A DNA stretch of 64,000 nucleotides from contig CP050890.1 of NCBI GenBank assembly GCA_016745215.1, forward strand, positions 2,604,001-2,668,000, given 5' to 3'. Of the stretch, positions 19,562 to 28,287 are shown piece after piece (the first letter of the stretch is position 1; each line of letters starts with the position of its first letter). The DNA comes from Thiohalocapsa sp. PB-PSB1 (GTDB lineage Bacteria; Pseudomonadota; Gammaproteobacteria; Chromatiales; Chromatiaceae). The notes below the pieces were generated by a model. The model saw only the letters and a list, made by a program, of their open reading frames with translations, was not told the origin of the DNA and made no database searches. The position numbers and the translations under genes are program-made.

Positions 19562-19697
19562 TGCACTTGTGATAAAGAGCATGCAATGAGATCATTAACT
19601 TTCTGAAGCAAAACGTCGTGATGGCGTCCGCCGCGGATTCTGTCGTTGCGATTGGTCGCATCTATCCGAAATCATCTCAAAGCACTTTGCTGACAGC

Positions 19698-22118
19698 ATG
19701 CCCACTTCATCGCGCTCCACCCCCAAACGCACAAGGCGCCATAAACGCCGCGCAACACTCTGGGGTTTCTTATTTCGTGTCGCCTTTTTTCTGCTGCTCG
19801 CCGTCGGTATGGTCATCACCTTCTATGGAATCCATCTCGACAAAATCGTGCGTGCTAAGTTCGAGGGCAAGCGCTGGGCATTGCCGGCGCGTGTTTATGC
19901 CCGACCTCTGGAACTCTACGTTGGGCGGCCGCTGACCCGCGAACAGCTGCTTGGTGAGTTGGAGCGGCTGGGCTATCGTGCAGGCCTGAACAGCAACCGC
20001 AATGGCAGTTGGCAGCAGGACGGAGAGCGTTTACAGATCCGGAGCCGCGAGTTCCGTTTCTGGGATGGCACTGAGCCGGCGCGCCGCTTTACTCTGACTC
20101 TCGACAATAACCTGGTTGCCGATTTGGCGGATATGGACAGTGGCGAGCCGCTCGCGCTGGTGCGGCTTGACCCAGCGCTGATTGCGAGTATCTATCCGAC
20201 TCACAACGAAGATCGCGTGCTGTTGCGGCGTGAGCAATTGCCGAACCAATTGGTCAAAACCTTGCTCGCGGTCGAGGATCGCAAGTTCTATCAGCATCAG
20301 GGTATTGATCCCAAAGGTATCGCTCGTGCTGCCTACCAGAACTTGATGGCCGGGCGCACCGTACAGGGTGCCAGCACGCTGACCCAGCAGTTGGTTAAGA
20401 ATTTTTTTCTGACCCAGGAACGTACGTTAGAGCGTAAACTCAATGAAGCCTTCATGGCTTTGTTACTGGACTACCATTATGAAAAGAATGAGATTCTGAC
20501 CGCCTACGCTAACGAAGTTTACATGGGGCAGGATGGTAGTCGAGGCATTCATGGCTTCGGTCTTGCCAGTCGCTTTTACTTCGATCGCGATCTCGACGAA
20601 CTAGGCATCCCGGAAACGGCGCTGCTGGTGGGTATTTTAAAGGGGCCGTCGGAATACAATCCGCGCCGTAATCCTGATAAGGTGCTGAAGCGTCGCAATC
20701 TGGTCATCGACCTGATGGCCCACCATCAAATCATCTCCGCCAGCGCTGCTGCTGCGGCCAAGCAGCAGCCGCTAGGTCTGCGTGAAGGTGGCGCCAAGCC
20801 AAGCAGCGATTATCCCGCGTTCATTAGCCTGGTGCGCCGTCAGTTGCGGCGCGATTATCGTGAGGAGGATCTGCGCTCCGAGGGGCTGCGTATCTTCACA
20901 ACGCTTGACCCGCTGGTGCAGGAGAATACGGAACAGGCGGTCCGTGAGCGAATGCCGGCTCTCGATAAGAAGTACGGCCTGCCGGCTGGGACTTTGGAAA
21001 CCGCGGCAGTCGTGACCTCCGTGGCCCAGGGCGAGGTGTTGGCATTGGTCGGTGGACGCAAGCAAGGCTTTGCTGGGTTCAACCGTGCACTGGATGCGGT
21101 GCGGCCTATTGGTTCGCTGATTAAACCGGTGATCTATCTAACGGCATTGTCCCAACCCAGGCGTTACTCGCTGTTGACACCGCTTGCTGACAAGCCGGTG
21201 TCGCTGCGCGCAGGTGGTCAGTTGTGGCAGCCTAAGAACTATGACCATAGAGTACATGGCAACGTGCCGCTGTACCGCGCCCTGGCCAAGTCATATAACC
21301 TGGCTACGGTCAATCTTGGCCTCGCGCTCGGGGTTGATCGCGTGGCGCAAATGTTGCACGACCTTGGCGCCGTACGCAAAATCGACGCAGTTCCGGCGAT
21401 GCTGCTTGGCTCCGTGTCGCTGCCGCCCATTGAGGTGGCGCAGGTGTACCAAACCATCGCTGCTGGTGGCTTTAGGGCACCATTGCGAACAATTCGTGAG
21501 GTGTTGAATGCCTCTGGCAGGCCGCTGAACCGTTATCCGCTGGAGATCGAGCCGGCGGTTTCGGATGATGCAGCCTATCTGACACAATGGGCCATGCGGC
21601 GCGTGGTGGAACAGGGCACCGCAACCTGGCTGAACAAACGCTTGCCATCGGCGTTGATTGTAGCTGGCAAGACCGGCACAACGAATGATATGCGCGATAG
21701 CTGGTTTGCCGGTTTCGGTGGCGACAAGGTGGTTGTTGTATGGATTGGACGCGATGACAACCAGCCGACTCGGTTATCTGGTGCGACTGGCGCGCTGCGC
21801 CTCTGGGGTGACATCATGGCCCAGGTCGACGCCCAGCCGCTAAATCAGATTCCCCCGGACAGCGTGGTTGTTGTCAGCGCCTGCGGTCGCTCAGGGGTTC
21901 CGTTCAGTCGTGGCTATGTTGGTGCCTGCGGTGGTGGTGGCGGCGGTGGTGGCGAGCGTCGTCGTCCGGTGGCGACCCGTGCGCAACCGGCGCAGCCTGT
22001 GCCGGTGATCGCCCAGGGCGAGCTCCGATCTGATCCTCAGCCCAAGCCGCGGACGAGCGAGCCCGCACCGAAGAAGCGTCCTGTCAGTCCTTTTATGAGC
22101 GATTTCTACGGCAATTAG
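19698..22118 (+). CDS. mrcB: Penicillin-binding protein 1B (bifunctional)
   Basis: 806-residue class A PBP that polymerises and cross-links peptidoglycan in the periplasm. A basic cytoplasmic tail precedes one membrane helix (about residues 24-46). A UB2H-like segment follows (residues 55-140, KRWALPARVYARPLELYVG). The glycosyltransferase domain shows VEDRKFYQHQGIDPKG with its catalytic Glu, and QGASTLTQQLVKNFFL. The transpeptidase domain has IGSLIKP (SxxK), KSYNLATVN (SxN) and AGKTGTTND (KTG). The C-terminus is unusual: a CGGGGGGGGERRR stretch followed by a Pro/Arg-rich tail. A lipoprotein gene begins 3 bases downstream and may encode its activator. Confidence 0.96.
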   Translation: MPTSSRSTPKRTRRHKRRATLWGFLFRVAFFLLLAVGMVITFYGIHLDKIVRAKFEGKRWALPARVYARPLELYVGRPLTREQLLGELERLGYRAGLNSNRNGSWQQDGERLQIRSREFRFWDGTEPARRFTLTLDNNLVADLADMDSGEPLALVRLDPALIASIYPTHNEDRVLLRREQLPNQLVKTLLAVEDRKFYQHQGIDPKGIARAAYQNLMAGRTVQGASTLTQQLVKNFFLTQERTLERKLNEAFMALLLDYHYEKNEILTAYANEVYMGQDGSRGIHGFGLASRFYFDRDLDELGIPETALLVGILKGPSEYNPRRNPDKVLKRRNLVIDLMAHHQIISASAAAAAKQQPLGLREGGAKPSSDYPAFISLVRRQLRRDYREEDLRSEGLRIFTTLDPLVQENTEQAVRERMPALDKKYGLPAGTLETAAVVTSVAQGEVLALVGGRKQGFAGFNRALDAVRPIGSLIKPVIYLTALSQPRRYSLLTPLADKPVSLRAGGQLWQPKNYDHRVHGNVPLYRALAKSYNLATVNLGLALGVDRVAQMLHDLGAVRKIDAVPAMLLGSVSLPPIEVAQVYQTIAAGGFRAPLRTIREVLNASGRPLNRYPLEIEPAVSDDAAYLTQWAMRRVVEQGTATWLNKRLPSALIVAGKTGTTNDMRDSWFAGFGGDKVVVVWIGRDDNQPTRLSGATGALRLWGDIMAQVDAQPLNQIPPDSVVVVSACGRSGVPFSRGYVGACGGGGGGGGERRRPVATRAQPAQPVPVIAQGELRSDPQPKPRTSEPAPKKRPVSPFMSDFYGN

Positions 22119-22121
22119 ATC

Positions 22122-23018
22122 ATGTATAGATCACTCGCATTCATGCTGCTCGTCGTGACCATCACATCCTGCGCTCTTCCTCAGCGCGAAGAGCCGCCGG
22201 CACCGATTGTTGAGTCGAGTAAACCCGCTCAGCCGATTGCATCGACACCGGTCGCCGAGTCTGTACCTCAGCAGCCAGCAGCTGCGCCGAAACCCGTCAA
22301 ACCGCAGCCAACGAAGGTGTATGCGTATACTCCACCGGAGTCGATTGCCGAGCCGCAGCCGAAACCTGAATCCAAGCCCGCTGAATCCAAGCCCGTAGCA
22401 CAGCCTGCGGTATCAGCACCGCAATCGAAGTCAGCGCAATCGACGCCATCAAAGACCGCTGAGACGCAGGAAAGGGTCAGTTCGCCTGTTCAGGCAGCGC
22501 GGCCGACACCGCCTGTTGCGCCTGATGAGCCCGTAGCCGCGGCCAAGCAGCAGCCGGCGGTGGCGCAGCAACCCCAGCCCGCAAGTTCAGAGCAACCCTC
22601 GCAACCGGTCGCCAAGCCGCCACCGCCAGCCTCCGTTGCACCGCCGGCTCCTGAGGTGACTGCGGCTCCGAGCGCGCCTTCGCTGGCCCCTGGGGGTATG
22701 CCACCTGCAGTCAGTTCCTTGGCCGGTCGCGCCGAGCAGCAGCGGCAGACTGGCGACTATGCTGGCGCCGCTGCGACCTTAGAGCGCGCGTTACGCATTC
22801 AACCGCAAGAGGCTTATTTGTGGAATCGCCTGGCCCGGGTGAGATTGGAGCAGGGACTCGGCTCGCAGGCAGGAAACCTGGCTGCTCGTTCCAACGCTCT
22901 AGCCGGCGATCAGGCCAAACTAAAAAAGAATAATTGGGATCTGATTGCCACGGTCCGGCGTCAGTCCGGCGACCTGCAGGGTGCACTCGAGGCTGAGCGT
23001 CTGGCGGACGGCGGCTGA
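22122..23018 (+). CDS. Proline-rich TPR lipoprotein, LpoP-like PBP1b activator candidate
   Basis: 298-residue lipoprotein: signal MYRSLAFMLLVVTITSC with lipobox ITSC. Residues 25-185 are a low-complexity Pro/Ala/Lys/Gln spacer that could span the periplasm. The last ~100 residues form a TPR-like domain (RQTGDYAGAAATLERALRIQ then PQEAYLWNRLARVRLEQG). In Pseudomonas aeruginosa the PBP1b activator LpoP is a TPR-containing outer-membrane lipoprotein encoded next to the PBP1b gene. The same architecture and position here suggest the same role. That function is inference. Confidence 0.8.
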   Translation: MYRSLAFMLLVVTITSCALPQREEPPAPIVESSKPAQPIASTPVAESVPQQPAAAPKPVKPQPTKVYAYTPPESIAEPQPKPESKPAESKPVAQPAVSAPQSKSAQSTPSKTAETQERVSSPVQAARPTPPVAPDEPVAAAKQQPAVAQQPQPASSEQPSQPVAKPPPPASVAPPAPEVTAAPSAPSLAPGGMPPAVSSLAGRAEQQRQTGDYAGAAATLERALRIQPQEAYLWNRLARVRLEQGLGSQAGNLAARSNALAGDQAKLKKNNWDLIATVRRQSGDLQGALEAERLADGG

Positions 23019-23022
23019 ACCA

Positions 23023-24975
23023 ATGACCGGTAGCTGGGAGGCCGCGAATATTGAACAAATCCTCGGTGCTGGCGGGCGGCTTTCCGAGTACCTTGATGGA
23101 TTTAGCGTTCGCCCGCAGCAGCAGGCCATGGCAGCGGCTGTTGCCCGGACATTGCAAAGAGAGGGCACACTGATTTGCGAGGCCGGTACCGGTACTGGCA
23201 AGACTTTTGCCTATCTGGTGCCGGCACTTTCTAGTGGCCGTAAGGTCATCGTTTCAACCGGTACGCGTCATCTTCAGGACCAGTTGTTCCATCGCGATAT
23301 CCCGCTGATTCGTGAGGCTATGGGCCAGCCGGTGCGTGTTGCATTGCTTAAGGGTCGTGCCAACTACCTATGCCGACATCGACTCGATCTTGCCATCGCT
23401 GATCCGATGATGCAGCATCCAGCGGTTCGGCGCGATTTGCCTCGGGTGCGAGATTGGTCCAGTGTGACCCGTTGTGGCGACATTTCCGAGTTGATGCTTC
23501 CTGATGATGCGCCTGTTTGGCCAATAGTCACCTCTACCGCAGACAATTGTTTGGGCCAGGAATGTCCTGCCTTGGCGGGTTGTCATCTGGTCGATGCGCG
23601 GCGGCATGCGCAGGAAGCCGAATTGGTTGTGATTAATCATCATCTATTATGTGCAGATATGGCATTGCGAGAAGGAGGGTTTGGCGAGGTATTGCCGGAG
23701 GCGGATTGCATCATCGTAGATGAGGCTCATCAGCTGCCTGATATTGCCGCGAACTTTTTTGGCCTGAGCATCAGTAGTCGCCAAATCATCGACCTGGCTC
23801 GCGACATCATTAACGAATATGCTCGCGAGGCTGGCGACGCCTCAGAGGTGCAGTTACTGACGCAACAACTGCCGCCTCTGGCGCGCGAGATCAGAGATGC
23901 CCTCGGTGGGGTTGACCGTCGTGCGCCCTGGCGGGAACTAGAGGCGAATCCCGGGGTACAGATAGCGCTGGGCCAACTGGCTCGAGCTCTCTTGGATTTG
24001 GGCGATGTGCTGGGTGCTTTGCCGGGGCGCGGCAAGGGACTTGATCATTGTCTCGCTCGCAGTCGGGCCATGGCGACACATTTGGATTTGCTGACGGGCG
24101 CCGCGGACGATGCCCAAGTGCGCTGGTTCGATGTACGTGGACCAGGCTTTCGGCTGAATCAGACGCCTTTAGATGTGGCAGATATCTTTCGCGCCTACCG
24201 CGAGCGACATCCGTTGGCTTGGGTATGGACGTCGGCAACTCTTGCAGTGGGTGAGTCGTTTGCTCACTTTGCGCTCCAGATCGGGGCAGAGAATGCGCAG
24301 ACCGCGCGTTGGGAAAGCCCTTTCGATTATCCGAATCAGGCGTTGTTGTACGTTCCCCGTGGCATGCCGGCCCCTGCGCACTCAAGCTACGCCAGGTGTG
24401 TGGCGGAGTTGAGTATTGAGATCCTGGCCATCACGGGCGGTCGTGCATTTTTGCTGTTCACCAGCCATCGTGCGCTGCGCGAATCTGCGCAGCTTCTTGA
24501 TCGATGCTTTGATTACCCGATGTTAGTGCAGGGTAGAGCTCCACGTGCCGAACTGATCGAACGTTTCCGGCGGTCAGGCAATGCCGTGTTGCTTGGCACG
24601 TCCAGTTTTTGGCAGGGGGTCGATGTGCGTGGTGAGGCCCTGTCATGTGTCATCATCGACCGGTTGCCGTTCGCGTCTCCGGGTGACCCAATTCTACAGG
24701 CACGTGTCGATTCCCTGCGTCGCCGCGGTGGCAATCCGTTTCGCGACCATCAGCTTCCTCAAGCTGTCATTGCGTTAAAGCAGGGTGCTGGCCGACTGAT
24801 TCGTGATGCCGCCGATCGAGGAGTGCTGGTGATCTGCGATCCTCGTTTGCTTGGTCGTGAATATGGACGGGCCTTTATTGAGAGCATGCCGCCAATGGCG
24901 CACACACGTGATCTCGAGCAGGTGCGCAATTTTTTTTCAGTATCCACGGCAAAGACTGAGCGAGCAAGCCAGTGA
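23023..24975 (+). CDS. yoaA: ATP-dependent DNA helicase YoaA (XPD/DinG family)
   Basis: 650-residue superfamily 2 helicase. Motif I reads EAGTGTGKTFAYLVPAL, and the Walker B box is IIVDEAHQLPDIA. Cysteines in YLCRHRLDLA and CLGQECPALAGC occupy the iron-sulfur cluster position of XPD-like helicases. Motif VI region is ALKQGAGRLIRDAADRGVL. YoaA is a damage-tolerance helicase that works with the polymerase clamp-loader chi subunit in E. coli. The start at 23023 is 4 bases after the lipoprotein stop. Its stop TGA overlaps the tsaB start as TGATG; the yoaA-tsaB pairing is also found in E. coli. Confidence 0.92.
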   Translation: MTGSWEAANIEQILGAGGRLSEYLDGFSVRPQQQAMAAAVARTLQREGTLICEAGTGTGKTFAYLVPALSSGRKVIVSTGTRHLQDQLFHRDIPLIREAMGQPVRVALLKGRANYLCRHRLDLAIADPMMQHPAVRRDLPRVRDWSSVTRCGDISELMLPDDAPVWPIVTSTADNCLGQECPALAGCHLVDARRHAQEAELVVINHHLLCADMALREGGFGEVLPEADCIIVDEAHQLPDIAANFFGLSISSRQIIDLARDIINEYAREAGDASEVQLLTQQLPPLAREIRDALGGVDRRAPWRELEANPGVQIALGQLARALLDLGDVLGALPGRGKGLDHCLARSRAMATHLDLLTGAADDAQVRWFDVRGPGFRLNQTPLDVADIFRAYRERHPLAWVWTSATLAVGESFAHFALQIGAENAQTARWESPFDYPNQALLYVPRGMPAPAHSSYARCVAELSIEILAITGGRAFLLFTSHRALRESAQLLDRCFDYPMLVQGRAPRAELIERFRRSGNAVLLGTSSFWQGVDVRGEALSCVIIDRLPFASPGDPILQARVDSLRRRGGNPFRDHQLPQAVIALKQGAGRLIRDAADRGVLVICDPRLLGREYGRAFIESMPPMAHTRDLEQVRNFFSVSTAKTERASQ

Positions 24976-25664
24976 TGACTAAAAATCTCCTTGCTGTTGA
25001 GACCTCCGGCGGCACCTGTTCGGCGGCGCTGTTGTATGAAGGTAGGCTATCGCAGCGTTTGGAGCTGGCGCCACGCCGCCATGGCGAGCTTATCCTGTCA
25101 ATGATGGATGAATTGCTGCATGATGCAGGTCTTACGGTTGGTGATCTAGACGCGCTGGCATTTGGGAAGGGGCCTGGCTCGTTCACCGGATTGCGCATCG
25201 CGGCGGCGGTGATTCAGGGCGCGAGCTTTGCTGCAGGACTGCCCGTTTTGGGAGTTTCTAACCTTGCGGCACTTGCGCAGGGTGCTAACCGGATGGATGG
25301 TACTTGCCAAGCGCTTTGTGCCCTTGATGCTCGTATGGGCGAGGTTTACTGGGGCGCTTATCAGGTCGATGGGGTTGGCTTGATGCGTCCCATTTGCGAT
25401 GAAAGAGTCTGCGCTCCTGATGCCGTATGGTTACCGGAATCGACTGGTTGGCAGGGAATTGGAAGTGGCTGGTCTGTACATCGACAAGCATTGGCCCGGA
25501 GGGTTGGTGTTGTGATCGAACAGGTGGGTGCAAATCGCGATTGCGAGGCGCGCGATATTGCCGTACTGGCCGCAGACGCCCTGGAGCATGGCGAGGCGCG
25601 CACCCCTGATCAGGCATTGCCGGTCTATTTGAGAAACAACGTGGTCGTGGTGCCTGCAAGCTGA
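24975..25664 (+). CDS. tsaB: tRNA threonylcarbamoyladenosine biosynthesis protein TsaB
   Basis: 229-residue ASKHA-fold protein, partner of TsaD in forming t6A37 on tRNA. It shows LLAVETSGGTCSAALL at the N-terminus, then RRHGELILSMMDELL and the family block FGKGPGSFTGLRIAAAVIQG. CALDARMGEVYWGAY is also characteristic. The ATG at 24975 shares a base with the yoaA stop; a GTG one codon earlier (24972) is an alternative. Its product makes the t6A that MtaB, also in this window, further modifies. Confidence 0.94.
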   Translation: MTKNLLAVETSGGTCSAALLYEGRLSQRLELAPRRHGELILSMMDELLHDAGLTVGDLDALAFGKGPGSFTGLRIAAAVIQGASFAAGLPVLGVSNLAALAQGANRMDGTCQALCALDARMGEVYWGAYQVDGVGLMRPICDERVCAPDAVWLPESTGWQGIGSGWSVHRQALARRVGVVIEQVGANRDCEARDIAVLAADALEHGEARTPDQALPVYLRNNVVVVPAS

Positions 25665-25692
25665 TCCTCTCGCGTGCAGAGTGATGAGCGCG

Positions 25693-26092
25693 GGGTGCTG
25701 CCTTCTAGAGAATATCAAGGATTCGCTGCAGAGACGCAGCCTGCGCAGAGGGGCCAAGGCGCCTTGCCCGCAAGCGGACCTTGACCAGCCGTGGGGAGCC
25801 GGTCGGCGTAGGAGCCCGCTTGCGGGCGACCCGGCAAAGATACCAGCGGAGCGGACGCGAGCACCGCACCTTCCCTGGGAGCAAGACTGTAGGCTGCTGT
25901 CTTCTCGACAAATGAACTGAAGATACCCCAGGGTGCAACCCGCCCAGCACGACTTGATCGGGATCGGGATCGAAAAGACATGACATTAGGGCGTGAGGAA
26001 CCTCATGTTTACCGGGCGCTGCCTTCAAAGAATATGAGGGAATCAAACTTCATTCTGGTTGAGTAGCTGAATATTCTACGCAGGCAGCACCC
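25693..26092. repeat. 400-bp block bounded by inverted repeats
   Basis: The left end at 25693 reads GGGTGCTGCCTTCTAGAGAA and the right end, read on the minus strand from 26092, reads GGGTGCTGCCTGCGTAGAAT, so the block has similar inverted ends. A second direct-like copy of the motif at about 26014-26035 (GGGCGCTGCCTTCAAAGAAT) makes 26014-26092 an imperfect palindrome. A REP-like pair lies inside. No protein-like frame is seen. It fits a decayed non-autonomous element or composite repeat in the tsaB-lpxH gap. Confidence 0.45.
25763..25830. repeat. REP-like inverted pair (BIME-like)
   Basis: GTAGGAGCCCGCTTGCGGGC at 25808-25827 has the form of gammaproteobacterial REP sequences (GTAGGAGC then a GC palindrome). 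An opposite-facing partial copy, CTTGCCCGCAAGCGGAC, lies at 25763-25779. Two opposed REPs form a BIME-like unit that can stabilise mRNA ends or bind gyrase and IHF in other bacteria. No REP-associated transposase is seen here. Confidence 0.55.
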
Positions 26093-26183
26093 TGAACGTG
26101 AGCCTGCATGTGTCGGCCAACTGGCCGATTCTCGATCTGCTCGGTCCATTTGATCGGGCTTGGATCTGGGTAAAATCGGTTTG

Positions 26184-26438
26184 TCAATCGTGTGATGCTG
26201 ACGGTGCGCGGGCATAGCGTTGCTGATGTTGGCAATGGCGTTTGATACAAGAGATGACGTAGTGCAACAGTGCACCGCCAGTGGCCAGGAAGACCAAGAT
26301 AGCGCTACCGATGCGAACTGCCGACTCCTGGTCGGAAAGTCCGAGTGTAAGCCAGGTCAAGTAACCGGCGATGGTTGCGATGAGCAGCACCATCGCAAAG
26401 GGCAGGGGAGAGCTATAACATTGTTTACAAAGGTTCAT
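26184..26438 (-). CDS. Small two-TM membrane protein, paralogue-like
   Basis: 84-residue protein with two hydrophobic segments (about residues 12-32 and 43-63) and a basic, Cys/His-rich tail (SCIKRHCQHQQRYARA). The N-terminus has CKQC. No clear ribosome site is seen, so coding status rests on composition and similarity to the small protein at 2131-2358: TWxTLxL, then R, a helix ending GAL, then YV, C, R, C in matching order. The family is not one I can name. Confidence 0.5.
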   Translation of the reverse strand: MNLCKQCYSSPLPFAMVLLIATIAGYLTWLTLGLSDQESAVRIGSAILVFLATGGALLHYVISCIKRHCQHQQRYARAPSASHD

Positions 26439-26600
26439 GGGCCGTTATCCCGTGCGGTGAGCTGGAACACTTTTCGCCAAGTATGTTGGCTCGCCCTCCA
26501 GCATGATCAGTCGATTTAGTTTTCGGTAGATTACTTATAGAGTAACCCATCGACGAGACTAATATCGAAACAAATCGACAATCGGCTGTTGAATCCGAGG

Positions 26601-27377
26601 TTATTCGGCCAGGTTGTGCGCGCCGATGATGACTCGCTGCCAGCTGTTGCGATGGTACTTCAGAAACTCACCGCGATCTTCGTGCCAGTCGGCCAGCACA
26701 TGGCGTATCGCCCTGCGACCGTTCAGCAGGAACTCATGGTCAGCGGGGCGGTGGGTATGGCCGTGCACCAAGCGTTGTGACTTTGCCAGTTGCATGCGTC
26801 GTGCAACCTCATTCTGGTTTACGTCCATGGTTTCCATGGTTTTGGCTGCCATCGCCTTACCGCTCTGCCTGCGGTAGTCAGCGGCGATACGTCGGCGTGC
26901 ATCCAGCGATTTCCATAGAAACAAGCGTTTTACCAAGGGGTTGCGAATCTTGCGTCGGAAGCGCTGGTAGGGCTGGTCGTCGGTGCATAGTAGGTCACCA
27001 TGCATCAGCAGCAGCGGTTCGCCGTCGAGTTCGATGCGCGTCGGATCGCGCAGTAGACGGCATCCCGCAGCGCGTGCGAAGCGGGTGCCGATGAGAAAGT
27101 CCCGGTTGCCGTGCATCAGAGCGCATGCCGTACCGCTGTCGCTCAAGGTTCGCAGCCCGCTGATAACCGCATAGTGCATAGGTGTTTGGTCGTCGTCGCC
27201 AATCCACGCGTCGAATAGATCGCCGAGGATAAACAGCCGTGCGGCGGAGCGCGCGGGGCCGCGCAGGAAAGCAAGGAACAGCTCGACGGTTGCTGGTCTT
27301 TCCGAAGCCAAGTGGAGGTCAGAGATGAATAAACTGGTCTGAGTCGAGAGTCGGGCCTGCTCGCGCTCGGCGCCCAT
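26601..27377 (-). CDS. lpxH: UDP-2,3-diacylglucosamine diphosphatase LpxH
   Basis: Calcineurin-like metallophosphatase that cleaves UDP-2,3-diacylglucosamine to lipid X in lipid A synthesis, at the cytoplasmic face of the inner membrane. Motifs are LFISDLHLASERP, FILGDLFDAWIGDD, MHGNRDFLIG, LLMHGDLLCTDD and RLVHGHTHRPADH, which supply the metal ligands. About 258 residues with the ATG at 27377; starts at 27386 or 27407 would add 3 or 10 residues and none has a strong ribosome site. It follows ppiB on the minus strand, the same order as in E. coli. Confidence 0.94.
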   Translation of the reverse strand: MGAEREQARLSTQTSLFISDLHLASERPATVELFLAFLRGPARSAARLFILGDLFDAWIGDDDQTPMHYAVISGLRTLSDSGTACALMHGNRDFLIGTRFARAAGCRLLRDPTRIELDGEPLLLMHGDLLCTDDQPYQRFRRKIRNPLVKRLFLWKSLDARRRIAADYRRQSGKAMAAKTMETMDVNQNEVARRMQLAKSQRLVHGHTHRPADHEFLLNGRRAIRHVLADWHEDRGEFLKYHRNSWQRVIIGAHNLAE

Positions 27378-27466
27378 GCAGCTCATCTGTATATTGGGGC
27401 TGCCCATGGCCAGTGACTTTGTAGCAACAAAGTCTTGGCGTTTCCTATTTGCCGCGATGTCTGCAT

Positions 27467-27955
27467 TTAGTCGACAATCTCGGCCTTCTCGAGGATTACA
27501 TCCGTTATCGGCACATCCTGGTGGCCTTGGCGGCTGCCGGTTTTCACTTCCTTGATCGCATTGACTACATCCATGCCATCGGTGACCATGCCGAATACGC
27601 AATAGCCCCAGCCATCCTGGCCTGGGTAATCGAGGAAGCTATTGTCCGAGACGTTGATGAAAAATTGCGACGATGCCGAATGCGGGTCCATGGTGCGAGC
27701 CATGGCGACCGAGCCGACAACGTTCTTGAGGCCATTCTTTGCCTCATTTTCGATCGTTGCGCGGGTAGGTTTTTGCACAAAGTCGGTGTTCATGCCGCCA
27801 CCTTGAATCATGAATCCGTTGATGACCCGATGAAACAACGTATTGTCGTAGTGCCCGTCGCGCACATATTGCTCAAAATTGGCACAAGTGATTGGAGCTT
27901 TTTCGTGATCCAGCTGGATATTGATGACGCCAAGGTTTGTGGTCAGTTTGATCAT
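27467..27955 (-). CDS. ppiB: Peptidyl-prolyl cis-trans isomerase B (cyclophilin)
   Basis: 162-residue cytoplasmic cyclophilin that speeds proline isomerisation. Core motifs are FHRVINGFMIQGGG with the catalytic Arg, VAMARTMDPHSASSQFFINV and FGMVTDGMDVVNAI. There is no signal peptide, so it matches PpiB rather than periplasmic PpiA. GGGAG lies about 7 bases before the ATG. It is divergent from cysS and precedes lpxH, as in E. coli. Confidence 0.96.
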   Translation of the reverse strand: MIKLTTNLGVINIQLDHEKAPITCANFEQYVRDGHYDNTLFHRVINGFMIQGGGMNTDFVQKPTRATIENEAKNGLKNVVGSVAMARTMDPHSASSQFFINVSDNSFLDYPGQDGWGYCVFGMVTDGMDVVNAIKEVKTGSRQGHQDVPITDVILEKAEIVD

Positions 27956-28287
27956 TATTACTCCCGATGAGGGTCAGTTGGGCGGATGTGGGTCAGTGGA
28001 TATGGGTCAGCGGACATGGGCCCGTTGCATGATAAGCGTGGATGGACATGCTCTACTATTTGGGCATTCTACCGTATGCCATCGACTTTGGCGCTGTCAT
28101 GACAATAGCCTCCATGGCGTCGTGTGCTCGTCGCAGGCGTAGCTTGCTTGGTTGAGCATGTGCATTTTGATAACATTATTTTTTTCCTAACTGGTGCCAA
28201 GTGAGCGCCAGTGCCATCCTTGACGAAAGTCGGTCCAGCGTTGGCAGGCCCAGCGTTTTTGCCCACAGTATGCACTCAGGGTTCAAC
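27956..28287. other. Divergent ppiB-cysS intergenic region
   Basis: About 330 bases that must hold promoters for both genes. Near ppiB the heptamer GGGTCAG recurs at 27971, 27990 and 28004 with 14-base spacing between the last two, followed by GGGCCCG, a small degenerate tandem repeat in the ppiB leader. A T-rich run is present near 28182-28189. No riboswitch-like fold was recognised. Confidence 0.4.
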
